A DNA stretch of 64,000 bases from Aerolutibacter ruishenii. Its GTDB lineage: Bacteria > Pseudomonadota > Gammaproteobacteria > Xanthomonadales > Xanthomonadaceae. Under the pieces are notes generated by a model, which was not told where the DNA came from, did no database searches, and saw nothing but the letters and a program-made list of their open reading frames with translations. Positions 1 to 7,862 of this stretch are shown piece after piece (the stretch's first letter is position 1; each line of letters starts with the position of its first letter). The stretch lies in the NCBI RefSeq assembly GCF_007830115.1, contig NZ_VLKP01000006.1, forward strand, positions 1-64,000. The letters run 5' to 3'. Both the position numbers and the translations under genes were made by a program.

Positions 1-56
1 CACGGCCGACCCGGCTAATTTGTGGTTGTCGAGACTACAAACTGGGGTCGGCCGTG
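1..56. repeat. 11-bp perfect inverted repeat ahead of the transposase gene
   Basis: CACGGCCGACC at 1-11 and GGTCGGCCGTG at 46-56 are perfect complements separated by 34 bases. The right arm overlaps the possible GTG start of the transposase at 54. Such a stem could form in read-through RNA and hide the initiation region, as known for some other insertion sequences. That role is inference. Confidence 0.45.
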
Positions 57-1274
57 GCCGAAGAGGATTGTATGGCCCAGCTGGGTGGCTGGGGGGGGGA
101 TGGGGTGTCGCGATGGCGGCATGAGCAGCGTGGCCAGCAGCGTTGGCTGGTCGTGGAACTGGCTCCGCTGGACGGCGTGGTGCGCCATTGCTCGGGCTGT
201 GGCGAGTCGGCGGCCACGATCCATGACCGCAGCGTACGTCGGATCCGTGATCTGCCGGTTTTCAACGATTCGGTGGAGCTGTGGGTGCCGCGGCTGCGGC
301 TGGCGTGTACGAGCTGCGGACCCCGCCTGGAGCGCTTGGACTGGCTGGACCCGCATGCACGCGTGACCCGGCGGCTGGCCGAGAATGTGGCGCGACTGTG
401 CACGGTGGCCTCGATCCTGCACGCGGCGCGCTGGTTCGGCCTGAACTGGAAGACGGTGAAGCAGATCGACTTCCGGCACCTGGAGCGGACGCTTGGGCCG
501 GTCGAGCTGAGTGGCGTCTCCGTGATCGCCATGGATGAGTTCGCGATCCAGAAGGGCCATTGCTATGCGACGGTGGTGGTCGAGCCCGAGCGCAAACGGG
601 TGCTGTGGGTCGGCCGTGGCCGTTCCCGCGCGGAGGTGCGGCCGTTCTTTGAACTGTTGGGTCCGGAAGGCTGCCAACGGCTGCGCGCCGTGGCGATGGA
701 CATGAACACCGCCTACGACCTGGAGGTGAAGCAGCATTGCCCCAACGCCGAGGTGGTCTACGACCTGTTCCACGTCGTGGCCAAGTACGGCCGCGAGGTC
801 ATCGACCGGGTGCGGGTGGACGAGGCCAACCGTCTGAGGGACGACAAACCGGCCCGCCGGGTGGTGAAGACGTCACGTTGGCTGCTGCTGCGCAACCGCG
901 AGAACGTGCCCCCCGACCAGATGGTGAAGCTGGACGAGCTGCTGGCGGCGAACCGCGCCCTGCTGACCGTGTACCTGCTGAAGGACGACCTGAAACAGCT
1001 GTGGCGATACCGCAGCGAGGCGTGGGCACGGAAGTTCTGGACGAGCTGGAAACGCAGGGCCCTGCGCAGCGGATTGGAACCGTTGAAGGTGTTCGTCCGA
1101 CGCCTGGAACCCTACTTGCCCGGCATCCTGGCCCATTGCCGCTGGCCGTTGGGTACCAACCTGGTCGAAGGCATCAACAACAAGATCAAGGTCATCAAGC
1201 GCATGGCCTACGGCTACCGCGATGACGCCTACTTCTTCCTGAAGATACGGGCCGCCTTCCCCGGACTTGGGTGA
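54..1274 (+). CDS. ISL3-family transposase
   Basis: This 406-residue DDE transposase would cut and paste its insertion sequence. The length is normal for the family. The N-terminal zinc ribbon shows as a CSGC motif and a later CTSC motif, about 40 residues apart. Catalytic acidic residues are expected in MDEFAIQKGH (first Asp), AVAMDMNTAYD (second Asp) and NLVEGINNKIK (Glu), followed by the family-typical end FFLKIRAAFPG. The GTG at 54 is one start; ATG at 72 is an equally plausible start six codons later. A run of nine G (91-99) lies just inside the gene and is prone to slippage, although the frame is open here. No stop or frameshift is seen, so the gene is probably functional. Confidence 0.9.
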   Translation: MAEEDCMAQLGGWGGDGVSRWRHEQRGQQRWLVVELAPLDGVVRHCSGCGESAATIHDRSVRRIRDLPVFNDSVELWVPRLRLACTSCGPRLERLDWLDPHARVTRRLAENVARLCTVASILHAARWFGLNWKTVKQIDFRHLERTLGPVELSGVSVIAMDEFAIQKGHCYATVVVEPERKRVLWVGRGRSRAEVRPFFELLGPEGCQRLRAVAMDMNTAYDLEVKQHCPNAEVVYDLFHVVAKYGREVIDRVRVDEANRLRDDKPARRVVKTSRWLLLRNRENVPPDQMVKLDELLAANRALLTVYLLKDDLKQLWRYRSEAWARKFWTSWKRRALRSGLEPLKVFVRRLEPYLPGILAHCRWPLGTNLVEGINNKIKVIKRMAYGYRDDAYFFLKIRAAFPGLG

Positions 1275-1284
1275 AGAACCAAAA

Positions 1285-1314
1285 GAAAGGGCCACCGTGA
1301 CGGTGGCCCTTTTT
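1285..1314. terminator. Bidirectional rho-independent terminator
   Basis: GGGCCACCG and CGGTGGCCC pair around the loop TGA and are followed by TTTTT on the plus strand. The minus strand also has a T-rich tail (TTTCTTTT). It lies between the convergent transposase gene and the gene at 1337-1852 and can end both. Confidence 0.85.
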
Positions 1315-1336
1315 CATACACGGCAGGAGAACGGCG

Positions 1337-1852
1337 TCAGTCGTCGGACGGCGCGGGCTCGACCACCCGCACGGTGCGCAGGGCTTCGGCCGATTGCTCC
1401 TCATCCATATCGGCCGGGTGGTGCTTCTGACGGGGCGGTACCTCGACGCCCTTCTTGCGCATGTCGTTGGCGTACCAGCGCACCGACTTTGCGGTGGCGG
1501 CGGCGCCCTCGATCTGCGCGTTGACCATCTCCGCGATGAGCGCGTGCGGGTGGCCCGCAGGGTCCACCAGGATCGCGCGGGCAAGCGCCCCGACGCCAAG
1601 TCCGCGCGGCTTCTTCTCGGCGGCTTCGGACGCCTCGGTGACCTCGGCCTTCGGCTCTGCGCGCTTCGCGGCCGCCTTCGGCTTCTTCGGCTGCCCGGGG
1701 GCGCTCAGGTCGTTGTTCTTTTCGGCCGCGATCTGCTCGATCCGCGCAACAAGCTTTGCCCGCGTCGCAAAGGTCTTGGGTCCTGCGGGCTTGTCGGCGA
1801 TGCGGTTGTGCAGCGCGAGCAGTTCCTTTGTGGGCATCTCTTCCAGCTTCAT
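1337..1852 (-). CDS. Unknown accessory protein, 171 aa
   Basis: I do not recognise this family. The N-terminal 40 residues are helical and charged (MKLEEMPTKELLALHNRIAD). A Lys/Ala/Glu-rich, probably disordered stretch follows (about residues 50-85). The C-terminal domain contains GVGALARAIL and SVRWYANDMRKKG, a pattern I associate with small proteins of phages and integrative elements. The start is supported by TAGGAGAG eight bases before the ATG. It is transcribed towards the insertion sequence and probably ends at the bidirectional terminator at 1285-1314. Confidence 0.7.
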   Translation of the reverse strand: MKLEEMPTKELLALHNRIADKPAGPKTFATRAKLVARIEQIAAEKNNDLSAPGQPKKPKAAAKRAEPKAEVTEASEAAEKKPRGLGVGALARAILVDPAGHPHALIAEMVNAQIEGAAATAKSVRWYANDMRKKGVEVPPRQKHHPADMDEEQSAEALRTVRVVEPAPSDD

Positions 1853-1914
1853 GGCGCTCTCCTACATGTGGGTGGACACATAGGCATTAGGTCGCGATAC
1901 GCTGGGTTCGGGAG

Positions 1915-1924
1915 CCCCCCCCCC
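1915..1924. repeat. Homopolymer C10 tract upstream of the 313-aa gene
   Basis: Ten consecutive C residues lie about 35 bases upstream of the ATG at 1959, where promoter elements would be expected. Tracts of this length change size by slipped-strand mispairing, and also cause sequencing errors. Confidence 0.6.
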
Positions 1925-1958
1925 TTTACGGACCTTTGGACGACGATCCGGTGCCCTT

Positions 1959-2900
1959 ATGGCTGAGCAGATATACAACGTCTTTCTCTTCTTTGACGCC
2001 AAGGACCTATGCTCCGTGGCGGGCTATGCCACCCACCTACACGAAGGCTCAGACCAGGAAAGGATCGACTTCTTACGGCAGCGAGTCGACGCGGACCTCG
2101 CCCTTGCCCAAAAGGTTCCACTCTCAAGACCATTCACAAGGTCCGAGTACAACGCGAGGTGTCGAATTGGAGAGGGCCACCATCTTTACGATGAGTTGTT
2201 TGTGCAAACGGGTGCTGGCGCGGCCCCACTTTTCGTGTCGACGCCTGTTCTAGACGGGAAGACCCACTTCAATTACAGCTCCGAGCACGGGGATCTGGAT
2301 GTGAACGAGGCTTCAGAGAAGTTGGGGGAACCCGGCGTCATGGTGGATTGGCTGCGAAAGTACGCCAGTGACGATGGAATCAACTTCTCCCAGCTCATCC
2401 ACGATGACTACTTCTTGGCGATCAAGTTGACCTTCAACGCAGGCCTATATGTATCTGCGATGAAACTTCTTGTCTGCTGCATCGACAGCTTGGCGTACAT
2501 CGAGTACGGAGACGACCGGGGAGCCTTCGTGAAATGGATGGAGGCTTATTGCGATCTAGCACCGCTGGGCATAACGGCCGCAGAGCTCTGGGGACTACGC
2601 AACGGCATACTTCACATGACGAACCTCAATTCCTCAAGTGTGCTGAAGGGCCAAGTCCGCCGAATATCTTTCCGGGTTGGAGATTCCCCGGAAATCCCGC
2701 GCGATGTTGGAGGCGTCTACTACTTTGACTTCCTCGGGCTCGTGCACGCTTTCGCTCAGGCCCAGGCTCGCTGGATCGAGAGCTACAACGATGACCGAGG
2801 CAAGTTCGCCAAGTTCGTGGAGCGGTACGACGAGACGATCTCGGATAGCAGAGTCGCAGTCGCGCACTTGGGTGACGGCGGGTTCGCAACAGCACCCTAA
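1959..2900 (+). CDS. Unknown accessory protein, 313 aa
   Basis: This soluble protein of unknown function has no signal peptide or membrane segment. The segment ELWGLRNGILHMTNL (about residues 210-225) resembles the helical Leu-Arg-Asn-Gly...His core of uncharacterised proteins in accessory islands, some HEPN-like, but I cannot make a firm assignment. Codon use is visibly less GC-biased than in the core genes of the window, which fits recent acquisition. The ribosome binding site is weak. A C10 tract lies in the upstream region. The gene is alone on the plus strand between leftward genes, so it probably has its own promoter. Confidence 0.75.
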   Translation: MAEQIYNVFLFFDAKDLCSVAGYATHLHEGSDQERIDFLRQRVDADLALAQKVPLSRPFTRSEYNARCRIGEGHHLYDELFVQTGAGAAPLFVSTPVLDGKTHFNYSSEHGDLDVNEASEKLGEPGVMVDWLRKYASDDGINFSQLIHDDYFLAIKLTFNAGLYVSAMKLLVCCIDSLAYIEYGDDRGAFVKWMEAYCDLAPLGITAAELWGLRNGILHMTNLNSSSVLKGQVRRISFRVGDSPEIPRDVGGVYYFDFLGLVHAFAQAQARWIESYNDDRGKFAKFVERYDETISDSRVAVAHLGDGGFATAP

Positions 2901-2934
2901 CTTGCTGTAGGCGCGCGAGGGTCCGCAAGCGCAT

Positions 2935-2968
2935 GAAAAAGAAGGGGATGCCGTGAAGACATCCCCTC
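2935..2968 (-). terminator. Rho-independent terminator of the leftward accessory operon
   Basis: On the minus strand, GGGGATG and CATCCCC pair around a nine-base loop, followed by a T-rich run (TTCTTTTTC). It lies 66 bases beyond the stop of the gene at 3034-3315 and probably ends that transcript. Confidence 0.7.
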
Positions 2969-3033
2969 CGAAACACGGCCGGGCCACCCGTTGCCCTCTG
3001 CGCACCTAACCAACCCGGCCGGGTTTGCTCGGG

Positions 3034-3315
3034 TCAGGCAGGGAGGAAGGCCAAGTGCGCCATCCCCGACCCCAGTGCATCCGCCCTGCGCTTGGTCTCG
3101 CGGTCGACGTACAGGTCCAGCGCGCGGCAGTAGGGCTGCCCGGCCAGGGCTGCGGCCTCGTCGAACTCCTCGGAGCCGACGGCCACGTCGTTGCGAGCGG
3201 CGGCGGCCTCCAGTTCGGGGAACGGATCGCACCTGTGCTGGATCGCCGCGACCAGGGCGGCTAGTGCCAGCATCGCCGGGTGGCTCGGCGGGTAGTGGGC
3301 GAGTCGGTCAGTCAT
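3034..3315 (-). CDS. Unknown small accessory protein, 93 aa
   Basis: The family is not recognised. The protein is helical, with an Ala-rich N-terminal half (AMLALAALVAAIQH) and an acidic middle, and has no clear signal peptide. Its ATG overlaps the stop of the upstream gene by eight bases (ATGACTGA), so the two are probably translationally coupled. It is the last gene before the terminator at 2935-2968. Confidence 0.65.
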   Translation of the reverse strand: MTDRLAHYPPSHPAMLALAALVAAIQHRCDPFPELEAAAARNDVAVGSEEFDEAAALAGQPYCRALDLYVDRETKRRADALGSGMAHLAFLPA

Positions 3316-4033
3316 CGCCGTAGTCCCCGATCAGGTCGTGGTCGATGTCCTGCTCGCGCATGGCGAGCTGGAGCGAGCCGAGGGGATTCGACTTGCCGGA
3401 GTTCCAGGCGCGGATGGCGACAAGGATGCCCTGGAGGCGCGCGTCGCCAAGCTTGATGTACTCCCGCACCTTCAGGAAGTCGTCCTGCCGCATCGCGGTC
3501 GCCAGCTCGGCCGGGCCGACCGGGCGGTCCTTGGTGGGCAGGCGGTCGATAAGGGACAGCACGGCGGAGGCCAGGGCCACGTTGCGCGTGCCAACGGCGA
3601 ATTGGGCCATGTGGCCGAGCTCGGCGGGGCCGGCGTGCTGGAGCTGCTGGAGGTACTCGGTGCGCTTCGGGTCGCCCAGGGCCGCGCGGGCCAGGACCTT
3701 CGCCGGGGAGTCGTAGAACTGGCGCTGGCCGACCAGTTGCGCGTGCGGCGCGCCGGCCTCCTTCATGATCTTGTCCAGCTCGGCCTTGGAGTTGTCCTTG
3801 ATCTCGCGGACGCTGGCGAGAGTCTCGTGCTCGGCGAAGCGCGCCACGTCGGCCATGCCGATGCCGGGGGCATTCTTCCAGCGCGCGGCGATCTGCTGCT
3901 TGCGGGCCGCGATGTCCTTGTTCAGCCGCTCGATCGCGGCGAGGGTGCGCTTGTGCAGCAGGTCCAGGGTCGAGGCCAGCTCGCCGATCTGCTGGGTGCT
4001 GAGGAGGGGGGTGTCGCTGAGTTCGATCTTCAT
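3308..4033 (-). CDS. Unknown helical accessory protein, 241 aa
   Basis: The family is not recognised. The N-terminal third is strongly helical and probably coiled coil (LASTLDLLHKRTLAAIERLNKD onward, about residues 16-55). The rest is also mainly helical. I chose the ATG at 4033 because CGGAG lies about ten bases upstream and the protein turns from low-complexity Arg-rich sequence to ordered sequence there. The frame remains open upstream to 4225. It is coupled to the 93-aa gene by an eight-base overlap. A structural or packaging-related phage role is possible from context only. Confidence 0.7.
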   Translation of the reverse strand: MKIELSDTPLLSTQQIGELASTLDLLHKRTLAAIERLNKDIAARKQQIAARWKNAPGIGMADVARFAEHETLASVREIKDNSKAELDKIMKEAGAPHAQLVGQRQFYDSPAKVLARAALGDPKRTEYLQQLQHAGPAELGHMAQFAVGTRNVALASAVLSLIDRLPTKDRPVGPAELATAMRQDDFLKVREYIKLGDARLQGILVAIRAWNSGKSNPLGSLQLAMREQDIDHDLIGDYGDD

Positions 4034-4292
4034 TGCTCGTGTGCTCCGGTGGGTTGTGGTCCTCCGGTCGCCTGTCACGAGCGCATCCCCAGCCGTGGGG
4101 TGGTCTGCGCGCCAATGCGCTGACCGGATGCCTGCAATGTGTCGGGGTGCGCTGGGCGCGAATGCCATCGTTCTCCGGACGTGTTTCCCTCGGAGCTGCC
4201 TCCTTCGCTGCGGCTTGCGGTTCATGGGCTTGGGCTCGCCCCGCCCTCGAACACCGTGTTAGCCTTCCTGAACAATCACAGGGGGCGATGGA
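4034..4292. other. Divergent intergenic region, 259 bp
   Basis: This region separates the leftward gene starting at 4033 from the rightward gene starting at 4293 and should hold both promoters. I see no clear consensus promoter, operator or conserved repeat in it. Confidence 0.4.
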
Positions 4293-4583
4293 ATGAAGGT
4301 CAAAATCAAGGATCTGAGCGTCAACATGGAGCTTGGCAATAACGGCGTCACGTTTGACGTGTACGACAACGACGAAACGTTCCTGGGTGACTTGCGCCTA
4401 GGTCGGGGCAAGGTCGAGTGGTGCAAGGGCAAGACCAAGTCCGGCAACGGCATCCAGGTGAATTGGAAGGAGCTTCTCGCGTTCTTCGACGACGTCGCAG
4501 CGAAGAAGGTTGAGAAAAAGGCGGCGAAGAAGGGCGCCAAGAAGGCTGCCAAGGTCGCCGCACCCAAGAAAGCGAGAGCCTAA
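4293..4583 (+). CDS. Small protein with Lys/Ala-rich tail, 96 aa
   Basis: The first 65 residues look like a compact beta-rich fold (MKVKIKDLSVNMELGNNGVT, then TFDVYDNDETFLGDLRLG). The last 25 residues are a Lys/Ala repeat (KKVEKKAAKKGAKKAAK), similar to the tails of DNA-binding proteins such as histone H1-like proteins. A strong ribosome binding site (AGGGGGCGATGGA) precedes the ATG. It is oriented against its leftward neighbours. Nucleic-acid binding is inferred from the tail only. Confidence 0.7.
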   Translation: MKVKIKDLSVNMELGNNGVTFDVYDNDETFLGDLRLGRGKVEWCKGKTKSGNGIQVNWKELLAFFDDVAAKKVEKKAAKKGAKKAAKVAAPKKARA

Positions 4584-4609
4584 GGCTCAATTTGGCTCAA
4601 CCGCAGGAG

Positions 4610-4855
4610 TTAGTGCCCGCGGTTGACGCTGCCATGCTCGCGCCTGTCCTCGTACTCCAGTGACATGCGCTCCCACTCCGCAACGTCCAGCCGCGGCACC
4701 GGGCCGAGGCAGGTCATCTCGCTGCGCCGGGCCAAGGTGTCGCGCCCACCCATCGCCGCGACCGTGTCTGGCGCAGTCGATTGGATCGCGCCCAGCATCA
4801 CCTCGATCTGCTCGGCCTTGGCGAGCGCCTCGGCGACAGTCAGCTTCTCACTCAT
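4610..4855 (-). CDS. Unknown small accessory protein, 81 aa
   Basis: The family is not recognised. The N-terminal half is helical (KLTVAEALAKAEQIEVMLGA), and the C-terminal half is charged and ends EDRREHGSVNRGH. Its ATG overlaps the stop of the terminase-like gene by eight bases (ATGAGTGA), which indicates one transcript and translational coupling. Partners of small terminases are often encoded this way, but no such function can be shown here. Confidence 0.65.
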   Translation of the reverse strand: MSEKLTVAEALAKAEQIEVMLGAIQSTAPDTVAAMGGRDTLARRSEMTCLGPVPRLDVAEWERMSLEYEDRREHGSVNRGH

Positions 4856-5387
4856 CGTCTTCCTCCTGCGGCCGCGCCGCGTTGTACTTGGAGAGCAGCG
4901 CCACGAGCTGGGTGCGCTCGTCGGCGGGCATCGCCAGCAGGGCGTCGGCCGACAAGCCCGTGTCCTCGACCTTTACGCGCAGCCTGTCCGCCATCTGCTC
5001 GCCGTAGCGGAACTTCAGGAGGACCTCCAGGAGGCGGTCGCTGTGCTTGCGCACCGTGAGCGGCCTCTCCTCGCCGGTCTTAGGGTCTGCGGTGGTGGCG
5101 AGGCGTCCCTGGTGGATCACGGGCTCCTCATAGCCGATTGCCGCGCGCCTGTAGGCCTCGTCCAGGAGCGAGTCGAGGGCTACCTCGACCGCCTTCTCCC
5201 ACCGGGTGCGGAACTCGATGTCGTTTGCCTTGTGGTAGAAGGCGGTCTGCCGGCTGATGCCAGCCGCGGCCGCGGCCTGCTTGGGCGAGCATGTGTCCTC
5301 CAGCACCTGGAAGAACAGCTCGCGCCGCTCGGGCGTGAAGGTGTTCGGGATGGACTGCACGTCGCCGTCTCCATGAAAAAGTGGCAT
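4848..5387 (-). CDS. Phage terminase small subunit-like DNA-binding protein
   Basis: The 179-residue product resembles small terminase subunits, which recognise the packaging site of phage DNA. Residues about 27-60 contain a helix-turn-helix (SPKQAAAAAGISRQTAFYH). A helical segment then leads to YRRAAIGYEEPVIHQG and the RKHSDRLLEVLLKFRYGE block typical of this family. No large terminase is encoded nearby; a lone small terminase is a hallmark of satellites that redirect helper packaging. The ATG at 5387 is preferred over an in-frame TTG at 5435, though neither has a strong ribosome binding site. The iteron array lies about 215 bases upstream. Confidence 0.75.
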   Translation of the reverse strand: MPLFHGDGDVQSIPNTFTPERRELFFQVLEDTCSPKQAAAAAGISRQTAFYHKANDIEFRTRWEKAVEVALDSLLDEAYRRAAIGYEEPVIHQGRLATTADPKTGEERPLTVRKHSDRLLEVLLKFRYGEQMADRLRVKVEDTGLSADALLAMPADERTQLVALLSKYNAARPQEEDDE

Positions 5388-5601
5388 ACGTTGTGATGGT
5401 GTCGTGCTTACGCGCGCAGGCACGCCATCGTTCAATCAGTCGGATCAACGGCTTGGATGGCGTCGGCCATCTGATGCTCGATTAGATGGCGCGCGTCGGT
5501 GGGATCGCTTTGCCTGTTCGCCTCGCGCGCGAAGGACACGGCACGCACGGTTGGGCGCATCCGCCCACGCGCTTTCGATGATGTAGATGGGTTCGGTTTT
5601 C
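5388..5601. other. Intergenic region between terminase-like gene and iterons
   Basis: These 214 bases hold no gene I can support. They should include the promoter of the leftward terminase-like gene, but no clear -35/-10 pair stands out. Confidence 0.4.
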
Positions 5602-5823
5602 GATTGTCGGCCTGATTGTCACGTTCGTCGTCTATAGACTGACGAACGCCGTGACAATCGAATCCGCTAGTGACTTTCGCTTTGACAATCGGGTGGTCGA
5701 AAGTGACCTAAGTCCTTGCCGTGCTTAGATTGTCGCGCTGACGATCGAAACTGACTTTCGGCGACAATCTGATTGTCGCGGGGCGCGACAATCGAGCTCC
5801 GAAAGTCGCGCCCCGTGACAATC
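5602..5823. repeat. Iteron array, candidate replication origin of the island
   Basis: Nine exact copies of GATTGTC or its complement lie in 222 bases, starting at 5602, 5614, 5728 and 5771 (forward) and 5653, 5684, 5763, 5787 and 5817 (reverse). They alternate with four copies of a second motif, GACTTTCG or complement (5672, 5698 with one change, 5753, 5800). The copies form nested inverted repeats, for example GATTGTCGCG-ggg-CGCGACAATC at 5771-5793. The region is more AT-rich than its surroundings. It starts 12 bases beyond the 3' end of the primase-helicase gene, where origins lie in several phage-inducible islands. Origin function is inferred. Confidence 0.75.
5614..5659. repeat. 46-bp inverted repeat with central palindrome in the iteron array
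   Basis: The left arm GATTGTCACGTTCGTC (5614-5629) pairs with GACGAAC (5641-5647) and GTGACAATC (5651-5659), with three extra bases in the right arm. The centre is the perfect palindrome GTCTATAGAC (5630-5639). It could be a cruciform or the binding site of a dimer. It is the most AT-rich part of the array and a candidate melting site. Confidence 0.7.
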
Positions 5824-5835
5824 GAAAACGCGCGT

Positions 5836-7860
5836 TCACCCCTCCGTCCTGACCAGGATTCCGAGCCTCGGGTTGCGCGCGTCCATCGGCTCAAGCCACA
5901 CCATGAAACCGTCGATCGTCGCCCTGGCGTTGCTGCGTCCGTCGGGCACGGCCTGCTCGATCTTGCGCCTCGCCGTCTTGTCCGAGACGCTGTCCCGCTC
6001 GCAGACGATCGCTGCCAGCTCCTTCAGCGGGATGCTGCCGCCGCGCTCGTTCGCCTCCTGGCGAGCCAGCTCCAGGATTGGATCCATGCCCCCGGCGAAC
6101 TCACCCTCCATAACCTCCATCACGGTGGGGCGCAGCACCAGGGAGTCGCCGACCTTCTCCATGTTGAAGCGCATCGGAGACCCCCGCTCCGCGTCCTTCT
6201 GCTTCTTCACCTCGACCTTGATCGAGCGCCCATCGGTCGCGCGCTCCACCTCGACCGTGGTGTCCATCGCGCCAAGTAGCGCCGAGCTGCCGCGCATGCC
6301 TTTTCCCAGGTCCTTGCCCGAGTGGTGCACCACGACCACCGCGGCGCCTGTGGCGTTGCGCAGGAGCTTCATGCTCGCGATATAGCGCCCCATGTCCTTC
6401 GCCGAGTTCTCGTCGGCCCCCGCTGCCGTCTGGTTGAGGGTATCTATGACGATCAGGCTCAGCGGCCCCAGCTCGTCGGTCACGGCTTGGACAAACGCGC
6501 GCACACCGCCGTCCTTCTCGGCCGCGAGGTTCAGGTCGTCGCGCATGAGGTGCAGGTCGAACCTGCGGCCCTGGGCGCACCTGTCCACCTTCCAGGCGCG
6601 GAAGCGCTTGCCCAGGCCGGGCGCGCCCTCCGCGGCGATGTACAGGACGCCGCCGCGCTCGACCTGCCGTCCGTGCCAGTTCACGCCGCCCGCGATCGCC
6701 ATCGACATGTCCACGGCGAGGAACGACTTGCCCGACTCGGGCGCGCCGTAGATGGCGGCGAGGCTGCCCTCGGTCAGCACACCGGGCACCAGCCACCTCG
6801 GCGGCGGCAGTGACTCCACTTCGTCCAGCGAAAGGAAGTTCCAGCGGCGGCGCTCCTCGCCCGGCTCGACCTCGTCCCACACGTCGAAGTCCTCTGCCGC
6901 GTCGGGCTGCGCGATGTCGGCCCCGACCTCGCTCAGGCGCCTGCGCAGCGTCGCGATGGTCACTGCGGCGTCGCGGTCGGTGTGCAGCGAATCCCAGCGG
7001 CGACCGACGATCCACTCGTGGTCCGAGAACTTCGGGTCGGAGGTGGACCAGTCGATGAACTCCTGACGGCCCGCGCCGTCGGTGGCGTGGTGGCATGCCA
7101 TCATTAGCTCGCGCCACGCGTCGTGCTCGCGGAAGTCCGTCGGGTCTAGGTGCTCCAGCGACGCGGCGAGCTGCTCGGCGGTGATCTCACCTGCGCCCGT
7201 CACGCTCTTCCTCTCCGGCCTGCGCGCGGCTTCGATTAGCGGCGCGGGCAGCTCTGGCATGTCGGGCAGCGGGGGCGAGTCGGGCGCCCACCTGTAGGTG
7301 CCGCCGCTCGGGTGCACCGAGCCGGGCGCGACAACCTGGCGACCGAGCGACTTGAACTCGACGCCCTCGAAGCCCTCTACGCTGTCCAGTAGCACTGCGC
7401 CCGCAGGCTTGCGGAAGTAGAAGTGGTGGCCGGGATGGGACAGATTGCCGGTCAGGACGTGTGGCGCCGACGCGAGCGGCAGGTCGAAGGCGGCCGCCAA
7501 CTCGGCCAGGCTGTCGCGCCCCGCGGGGAAGTTGCGCGGGTCCACGTCCACGACGACCACGTCTGCGGGCAGTCGCACACCCAGGTTTAGGCCATCGCGC
7601 CGCGCGCGCTCCAGTACCTCGCCCTGCTCGTAGACCCGTTCCTGCCAGCGCCTGTCGGCGGGCATCTTGTCGCGGCGGCGTAGGGGGATCAGGTCGAGGC
7701 GAACGCGGCGGTAGTCGGCCGCTGCCTCAAACGATGGCGTATCGGCGGGGCGCGGCTCGGCATCATTGACCCCGTGAGCTCTGGCAGGCTCCGTCTCCCG
7801 GTTGGTTGTACCCTTGCGCCCACGGTCTCGCACGCCGTGGGCGTTCTCGTTTTCGGCCAT
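5836..7860 (-). CDS. Primase-polymerase/RepA-like helicase fusion replication protein
   Basis: This 674-residue protein probably initiates replication of the island. Residues about 45-210 form a primase-polymerase (AEP) domain: metal-binding DVD (105-107), GHH (144-146) and EFKS (168-171) followed by GRQVVAPGSVH. Residues about 225-310 resemble a primase C-terminal domain. Residues about 355-600 form a RecA-like ATPase of the RepA type: Walker A GAPESGKS (372-379), Walker B LIVID (about 469-473) and VVVVHHSGK. ATG at 7860 lies two bases after the stop of the HTH gene, so they form an operon. The iteron array follows the stop codon. Fused primase and helicase are typical of plasmids, phages and satellites. 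Confidence 0.88.
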   Translation of the reverse strand: MAENENAHGVRDRGRKGTTNRETEPARAHGVNDAEPRPADTPSFEAAADYRRVRLDLIPLRRRDKMPADRRWQERVYEQGEVLERARRDGLNLGVRLPADVVVVDVDPRNFPAGRDSLAELAAAFDLPLASAPHVLTGNLSHPGHHFYFRKPAGAVLLDSVEGFEGVEFKSLGRQVVAPGSVHPSGGTYRWAPDSPPLPDMPELPAPLIEAARRPERKSVTGAGEITAEQLAASLEHLDPTDFREHDAWRELMMACHHATDGAGRQEFIDWSTSDPKFSDHEWIVGRRWDSLHTDRDAAVTIATLRRRLSEVGADIAQPDAAEDFDVWDEVEPGEERRRWNFLSLDEVESLPPPRWLVPGVLTEGSLAAIYGAPESGKSFLAVDMSMAIAGGVNWHGRQVERGGVLYIAAEGAPGLGKRFRAWKVDRCAQGRRFDLHLMRDDLNLAAEKDGGVRAFVQAVTDELGPLSLIVIDTLNQTAAGADENSAKDMGRYIASMKLLRNATGAAVVVVHHSGKDLGKGMRGSSALLGAMDTTVEVERATDGRSIKVEVKKQKDAERGSPMRFNMEKVGDSLVLRPTVMEVMEGEFAGGMDPILELARQEANERGGSIPLKELAAIVCERDSVSDKTARRKIEQAVPDGRSNARATIDGFMVWLEPMDARNPRLGILVRTEG

Positions 7861-7862
7861 GG

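Larger units (their letters stand above)
1..1280 (+). mobile_element. ISL3-family insertion sequence, left end outside the window
   Basis: The intact ISL3-type transposase gene fills this stretch. The right end is probably at 1280: the bases GAAGAACC at 1273-1280 resemble the terminal bases of ISL3 inverted repeats (complement GGTTCTTC). The next eight bases, AAAAGAAA (1281-1288), would be the target duplication expected for this family. No matching left inverted repeat is visible in the first 70 bases, so the left end must lie upstream of the window. The boundary is inferred and not confirmed by a visible pair of repeats. Confidence 0.6.

Noticed and set aside
5388-5435. TTG start extending the terminase-like protein by 16 residues
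   Set aside because: No ribosome binding site and no family similarity in the added residues; ATG 5387 is adequate.
5602-5823. CRISPR array
   Set aside because: The repeats are only 7 bases long, occur in both orientations and have irregular spacing; no cas gene is near.
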